Shown in pieces: positions 5,922 to 9,702 of a stretch of 9,702 nucleotides of DNA. Every line of letters begins with the position of its first letter. Position 1 is the stretch's first letter. Both the position numbers and the translations under genes were made by a program. A model generated the notes under the pieces. That model saw nothing but the letters and a program-made list of their open reading frames with translations, did no database searches and was not told the DNA's origin. Source of the DNA: Alphaproteobacteria bacterium (GTDB taxonomy: Bacteria; Pseudomonadota; Alphaproteobacteria; Micropepsales; Micropepsaceae); contig QKCS01000332.1 in assembly GCA_003246795.1 (NCBI GenBank), positions 1 to 9,702 on the forward strand, given 5' to 3'.

Positions 5922-8867
5922 CTAGAACTCTTTCCGGATGCCGAACTTCACCGTCCGGCCAAGCGCGCTCGCCGTCAGTGGATCGTAGCTGAGGTCGAGG
6001 CGCGCGAACGGCGGGTCTTCGTCGAACACGTTGTCGACCGCAGCGAGGAACGTCAGGTCTTCCGTCAGCAGGAACCTGTACGTCGCGTCGAGCGTGACGA
6101 ACTCGTTGATGACGCGGCCACGGGGGTTGGTCGAGAAAATTCCCCGTTGATCAATGTACGAGTCCACGTAGTTGAGCGTCAACCGCACGTCGTGCATCGA
6201 CGTTTCGAACTCGACATAGGCTGACCCCTTCCACTTCGGAATCGGGTAGGCCGTGGTCTGATAGTTGAGGAAGCCGGCGGCCTCGAAGCCCGGCGCCGCC
6301 GGGATACCTTCGATCGACTGCGGATCGACGTGGTACTCCTGCACGTACGTGACCGAGCCGCCGAGCGACAGGTCACCGCCCCCGGCTTGGCCGAGTTTGA
6401 ACTCGCCCAGGAAGTCGAACCCCTTCGTCGTCACCGGGGACCCGTTCACGTAGAACGTCTGCAGCCGCGAGATGTTGGCAAGAGAGCAGACGCCGCCCGT
6501 GAATGTGTACCGGGCTTCGATCCCCGCATAGGCCGGGTTGCCGCAATTGTTCGGTGCGCCGGACGGGAACAAGGCGTTGACCAGCCCGCTGACTGGTTCG
6601 GCGACGATCGGGTTCTCGAAATCGAAACCCCAATAGTCGAACGAACCGTTGAACCAGGGGAAGCTGAAGATCGCGCCGACGCTGAACGTGTCGGCCGATT
6701 CAGGCTGCAGGCCCGGATTGCCGGTAATGTCGACGGCCCGGAACGTTCCGCCGATGAACTGCAGCGACGTGATGTTGCGCGCCGAGAGTTGAACCAGCGG
6801 CGGGCCGCGGAACGTGGACCCCGCCGAGCCGCGCAGCGCCAACCAGTCGGTCGCCTGCCAACGGGCGGAGATCTTCGGATCGAACGTCGATCCGACCTCG
6901 CCGCCGTAGTCTTCGAACCGCGCGGCAATCTGCATCTCGAGACTGTTCGCGATCGGCACGTTCCACTCGGTGAACAGAGCATAGACGTCGCCGTTGAGGT
7001 CGACCGGCGAGGCGACGCCCAGGAACACGAACGGGCCATTGCGCTGTGCGCCCGAGCAGGTGTCGTTGAAGAAGTCTGGCGACGACACGCACGGCGTGAC
7101 GTCGGCGTTGGAGAGATCGTTGTAGCTGGTCTCGAAGTAGTCTTTGCGGTACTGGCCGCCGAACGCGTATTCGATCGAGTCGTCTGCCCACAGATGCCAA
7201 CCCGTATCGCCGGTCACCAATGCGTCCGCGACGAACAACTGAGCAAGTTGGTCCGTGCTCAGTTTTTGGAAGAACCAACCGATCACGTCCGGATCGTTCG
7301 CGACGGCCGGATTGAATTGCGGGTTGGTCTGACCCGTGATCACGTTGCGTTCGATCGCGTTGCTGAACGGGTTGAACCACATACATCCGTCCGCGCCGGC
7401 GACCGCCGGGCCGCCGCCGGGCCCTTGGATGCCTGGCGTCAGCGGTTCCTTGTCGCAATCCGGTCCGCCGAAGCCGCGCAAGGCGAGGGCGAAGCGGTTG
7501 GTCATTGAATCGTAGCCGTCACGATCCGCCGATTGGCGGCTGTAGGTCATCGCCAATTGGTAGGACAGGCCCGAACTGCCGAGATCGCCTTCGAGGCCAC
7601 CCGACACGCGAATTGCCTCGTAGCCGCGCTCGCCCACCGAAGCGCTGTCGCCGAAGAGCGGATTGCCACCAAGGAGCAGCGGACGGGCCAGAGGCGCCAG
7701 ATAAGCAGCGCCGTTGGCCAGCGAGGGGCCAAACCCAGGGTTCTGCGCGACGAAGTCGATTAAACCCGGATTCGTGGGTGGAACGTAGTAGCGGTTCTGC
7801 AAGAATCCCGGCAGCCCGCCCTGTTGCGCCTCGACGGAAGGCGCCGCCAACAGCGCATAGGCCGGCGTCGTCTTCCACTCCGGCACGTCGGTCGTCGCAT
7901 AAAGCGCGTCGAGGAAGAACCTGTCGGTGTTCGAAAGGTCGATCCCGACCGAACCGAATACTTGAAGCTTGTTCTCTTCCTCCTGCAGATTGTCGAATTG
8001 AGTGTACTGCTGGCGGCAGGCAATCCCGTCAAGCGTTCCGCCCAGCACCTGGCATTGCGGATCGACGAACACGGTGCCGAAAGACGACAGGAACGTGCCC
8101 GGGCTCCCGGCGCCGGTGTAACCACCCTCGGGATTCTGCGCGAACGTGCTCTGCGTAAAGCTCCGTTCGAGCGTCGGCAGCTCGCTGCGGTGATGGTACG
8201 CGACCGACAGCAGGGCATCGAGCCCATCGGTGTTCCAGCCATAGACGCCACGTGCAGAATAGTCGCCGTCCGCGCCGTTGATGAAACGCCAATCGCCCGC
8301 AACCCCAATCCCATCATAGTTGCGCTTTGTGATGAAGTTGACCACGCCGCCGATCGCATCGGAGCCGTAGGTCACGGCAGCGCCGTCCTTCAGCACTTCG
8401 ATGCGGTCGAGCGCGGCGACGGGAATGACGTTGACGTCGACAATGCCTTGTCCCGCCAGACCGAATGGATTGAGCGCCAGACGCCGCCCGTTCAGAAGGA
8501 TCAACGTACGTTGGGGCCCAAGGCCGCGCAGATTCACCGACGCCGTGCCTTCCGACCCTTGCGCGCGCGCGTCGAACTGGTTCGTGTCGCCGATCACGCC
8601 GTTCGAAACGGGCAGTGCCTTCGCGACCTCGACGATCGTGGGCGCGCCCTCTTTCTCGAGATCTTGCGACGTGACGACGTCGACCGGAAGAGAAGAACTC
8701 TCGCGGTTTCGTTTGATGTGCGAGCCGGTGACCACCACCTTTTCGACCGGCTGCGAACTCGTTTCTGTTGTGCTTTCGTCCTGCGCCTGCGCGCTGCTAA
8801 GCGCAGCCGCCACCGCCAGGGCCAGGAGCGAACTCGCGCCCAGCCACACGCTCTTCCCCACCGACAT
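5922..8867 (-). CDS. TonB-dependent outer-membrane receptor
   Basis: A 981-residue outer-membrane importer driven by TonB-ExbBD. The signal peptide covers about 1-28 with cleavage after AQA. A TonB box, EKVVVTG, is at 42-48. The plug domain (about 55-182) contains VNLRGLGPQRTLILLNGRRL and DRIEVLKDGAAVTYGSDAIG, both diagnostic. The remainder is a 22-strand-type barrel with long aromatic and glycine-rich loops, ending in GRTVKFGIRKEF with the terminal phenylalanine needed for barrel assembly. The length is typical of the large receptors expanded in sphingomonads and Caulobacterales, many of which import organic nutrients rather than siderophores. ATG 8867 follows AGGGGGGA. No siderophore or FecR/sigma partner is nearby, while an amidohydrolase, an MFS permease and a TetR regulator are, so import of an organic substrate is the better guess. 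The open frame shows no frameshift. Confidence 0.95.
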   Translation of the reverse strand: MSVGKSVWLGASSLLALAVAAALSSAQAQDESTTETSSQPVEKVVVTGSHIKRNRESSSLPVDVVTSQDLEKEGAPTIVEVAKALPVSNGVIGDTNQFDARAQGSEGTASVNLRGLGPQRTLILLNGRRLALNPFGLAGQGIVDVNVIPVAALDRIEVLKDGAAVTYGSDAIGGVVNFITKRNYDGIGVAGDWRFINGADGDYSARGVYGWNTDGLDALLSVAYHHRSELPTLERSFTQSTFAQNPEGGYTGAGSPGTFLSSFGTVFVDPQCQVLGGTLDGIACRQQYTQFDNLQEEENKLQVFGSVGIDLSNTDRFFLDALYATTDVPEWKTTPAYALLAAPSVEAQQGGLPGFLQNRYYVPPTNPGLIDFVAQNPGFGPSLANGAAYLAPLARPLLLGGNPLFGDSASVGERGYEAIRVSGGLEGDLGSSGLSYQLAMTYSRQSADRDGYDSMTNRFALALRGFGGPDCDKEPLTPGIQGPGGGPAVAGADGCMWFNPFSNAIERNVITGQTNPQFNPAVANDPDVIGWFFQKLSTDQLAQLFVADALVTGDTGWHLWADDSIEYAFGGQYRKDYFETSYNDLSNADVTPCVSSPDFFNDTCSGAQRNGPFVFLGVASPVDLNGDVYALFTEWNVPIANSLEMQIAARFEDYGGEVGSTFDPKISARWQATDWLALRGSAGSTFRGPPLVQLSARNITSLQFIGGTFRAVDITGNPGLQPESADTFSVGAIFSFPWFNGSFDYWGFDFENPIVAEPVSGLVNALFPSGAPNNCGNPAYAGIEARYTFTGGVCSLANISRLQTFYVNGSPVTTKGFDFLGEFKLGQAGGGDLSLGGSVTYVQEYHVDPQSIEGIPAAPGFEAAGFLNYQTTAYPIPKWKGSAYVEFETSMHDVRLTLNYVDSYIDQRGIFSTNPRGRVINEFVTLDATYRFLLTEDLTFLAAVDNVFDEDPPFARLDLSYDPLTASALGRTVKFGIRKEF

Positions 8868-8940
8868 TTATCCCCCCTGAAACCACAATTTCCCCCCGAT
8901 CGACCCTGATCGCGGCCAACCGTTATTGCTCGCACTCATA

Positions 8941-8956
8941 TTGGTGCGAATGTCAT
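8941..8956. promoter_or_regulatory. Operator-like site B, TTGGTGCGAATGTCAT
   Basis: The second copy of the 16-bp element lies immediately downstream of the receptor -10, covering the expected transcription start. The left half, TTGGTG, is identical to sites A and D. The right half, TGTCAT, is weaker. Flanking bases extend the match with site A to 16 of 18. Its outer flanks CATAT (8937-8941) and ATATG (8955-8959) also mirror each other. Confidence 0.55.
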
Positions 8957-8985
8957 ATGCTATTTTTAGTTGGTGAGGCCGTCAA
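8957..8985 (-). promoter_or_regulatory. Promoter of the TonB-dependent receptor gene
   Basis: On the minus strand TTGACG (8980-8985) and TAGCAT (8957-8962) are spaced by exactly 17 bp. The expected start is near 8950, giving a leader of about 80 nt before ATG 8867. The -35 is inside operator-like site D, and site B covers the start. This is a clear repression geometry. Confidence 0.55.
8970..8985. promoter_or_regulatory. Operator-like site D, TTGGTGAGGCCGTCAA
   Basis: The third copy of the 16-bp element has the same two half-sites as site A (TTGGTG and CGTCAA) with a different 4-bp centre, in the same orientation. It overlaps the receptor -35 and spacer. Its start is 29 bp from that of site B. 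Confidence 0.55.
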
Positions 8986-9055
8986 CCGAATTGCCGAATC
9001 GAGTTCGCTTTCGTAGCGACACCGTTGCGGGCTCACACCATTAACCGAATTGGCG
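8982..9055 (+). repeat. Direct repeat TNAACCGAATTGNCG in the divergent intergenic region
   Basis: TCAACCGAATTGCCG (8982-8996) and TTAACCGAATTGGCG (9041-9055) match at 13 of 15 positions, 59 bp apart. The first overlaps the edge of operator-like site D. The second follows a degenerate operator copy in front of the TetR gene. They may be a second regulator site or part of an extended operator. Confidence 0.45.
9025..9041. promoter_or_regulatory. Degenerate fourth operator-like site before the TetR gene
   Basis: On the minus strand this reads TGGTGTGA, five bases, then CAA. It matches site A (TGGTGTGA, four bases, CAA) apart from one extra central base. It lies 38 bp before the likely TetR start, where an autoregulatory operator would be expected. 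Taken alone it could be coincidence. Confidence 0.3.
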
Positions 9056-9078
9056 TAAACTGCGTGCAGCTTCGGAAA

Positions 9079-9702
9079 ATGGATACGGTTGGGTCATCAT
9101 GGCTTGAAAGAGGCCGGATCCTCCGCGATTCAGGTCCGGTCGAAGCGGGGCAGACAACACAAGTGGGCGACAACATTTCATATCGATCGCCGACCTTGCC
9201 GAAGCGGCGGCTCGCCTCCGAGTTGCGCCGCGACCAGCTGCTGGACGTCGCCGCCAAACTGGTCGTGGAGCAAGGCTTCTTGCCGCTTCCGATCGAGGGC
9301 TTGGCGCGTGAGGCGCATGTCAGCAAGGCGCTGATCTACGCCTACTTCCCGACGCAATACGACCTCTTCAACACACTTCTTGCGCGCGAACTTCGGGCGC
9401 TGAACGCCAAGGGACTCGACGACGCTTCGCACGGTCGCACGCTCAAAGACGTCGCGGTCGATTGCGTCATGATCTACTTCGAGCACGTCGTGCGCTGGGG
9501 GCCGCTGCTCCACATTCTGTTCAGCGATCTCTTTATGGCCGGACGTTACGATCGCGAGACCACCTCGGCGCGCGATCGCGTGGTGCGTCGCGTAGCGCGC
9601 CTGGCGCGCCGCGATCTCGGGCTTCCGGCGAAGGAACTGATCGCCGGCGTCAACATGGTTCTCGCGATCCCGGAAGAAGCCGGCACGCTGGCATTCACAG
9701 GC
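9079..9702 (+). CDS. TetR/AcrR-family transcriptional regulator (3' end cut by window edge)
   Basis: A DNA-binding repressor-type protein; 208 codons are visible and the frame is still open at the right edge. The N-terminal helix-turn-helix is about residues 52-98 (RRDQLLDVAAKLVVEQGF, then IEGLAREAHVSKALIYAYFPTQYDLF). The recognition helix is near SKALIYAYF at 82-90, a standard TetR pattern. The ligand-binding part follows, with a run of helices (DVAVDCVMIYFEHVVRWGPLLHILFSDLF). The start is uncertain. ATG 9079 gives a long, probably disordered leader of about 45 residues. GTG 9163 (residue 29) gives a more usual N-terminus. Neither has a convincing Shine-Dalgarno. It is divergent from the TonB-dependent receptor with 211 bp between them, and operator-like repeats in that gap and before the amidohydrolase suggest that it represses both units. 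Confidence 0.9.
   Translation, partial: MDTVGSSWLERGRILRDSGPVEAGQTTQVGDNISYRSPTLPKRRLASELRRDQLLDVAAKLVVEQGFLPLPIEGLAREAHVSKALIYAYFPTQYDLFNTLLARELRALNAKGLDDASHGRTLKDVAVDCVMIYFEHVVRWGPLLHILFSDLFMAGRYDRETTSARDRVVRRVARLARRDLGLPAKELIAGVNMVLAIPEEAGTLAFTG

Noticed and set aside
4718..5992. Plus-strand open frame of 424 codons
   Set aside because: It crosses the amidohydrolase gene, its promoter and the receptor terminator on the opposite strand. It has no motif or RBS support.
6330..7508. Plus-strand open frame of 392 codons, and a similar one at 7824-8909
   Set aside because: Both mirror the TonB-dependent receptor gene, which is continuous with signal peptide, plug and terminal Phe.
8989..9018. 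TTGCCG / TAGCGA as a promoter for the TetR gene
   Set aside because: The spacing is 17 bp, but the -10 matches consensus at only two positions, which is too weak to annotate.
9033..9326. Minus-strand frames of about 100 codons opposite the TetR gene (9033-9326, 9178-9513)
   Set aside because: They overlap the helix-turn-helix coding sequence on the other strand and show no domain.
9089..9334. Plus-strand 81-codon frame overlapping the TetR gene start
   Set aside because: It is in a different frame from the helix-turn-helix, and its product has no recognisable motif.

Overview
The window is high-G+C bacterial DNA, dense with genes: six of the seven large genes lie on the minus strand and one on the plus strand. 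A roughly 980-residue TonB-dependent receptor, a spinster-type MFS transporter, a COG2159 amidohydrolase and GTG-started genes together suggest an alphaproteobacterium of the Sphingomonadales/Caulobacterales kind. This is inferred from gene style only; there is no rRNA or marker tree to confirm it. No tRNA, rRNA, CRISPR array, insertion sequence or phage gene was seen.

Right half (about 3253-9702), a probable uptake-and-catabolism locus. A TetR-family regulator (plus strand, cut by the right edge) is divergent from a TonB-dependent outer-membrane receptor (minus). The receptor ends at a strong hairpin. A separate two-gene unit follows on the minus strand: a metal-dependent amidohydrolase and a spinster-like MFS permease, 22-34 bp apart depending on the permease start. 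The main observation is a 16-bp operator-like sequence of form TTGRYG-N4-CRYCAA. One copy sits in the promoter spacer of the amidohydrolase unit. Two copies flank the receptor promoter, one over the -35 and one just past the -10. A degenerate fourth copy lies in front of the TetR gene. This layout fits a regulon repressed by the divergent TetR protein: outer-membrane import, inner-membrane transport and a hydrolytic or decarboxylating enzyme for an unidentified, probably organic, substrate.

Left half (1-3250). A promoter-like sequence after the MFS gene leads into a leader with a very good ribosome binding site, an 18-codon micro-ORF and several GC-rich hairpins, then rsgA (ribosome-assembly GTPase). 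After rsgA come a small lipoprotein of unknown function and an SdsA1/YjcS-type alkyl sulfatase, truncated by the left edge. The sulfatase has every catalytic metal ligand at a constant offset from the Pseudomonas SdsA1 numbering, plus an N-terminal membrane segment. The gaps among these three genes are short (64-73 bp), so they may be cotranscribed. rsgA is a housekeeping gene and need not share function with its neighbours. No gene-free stretch exceeds 300 bp; the longest, 3008-3252, holds the rsgA leader.
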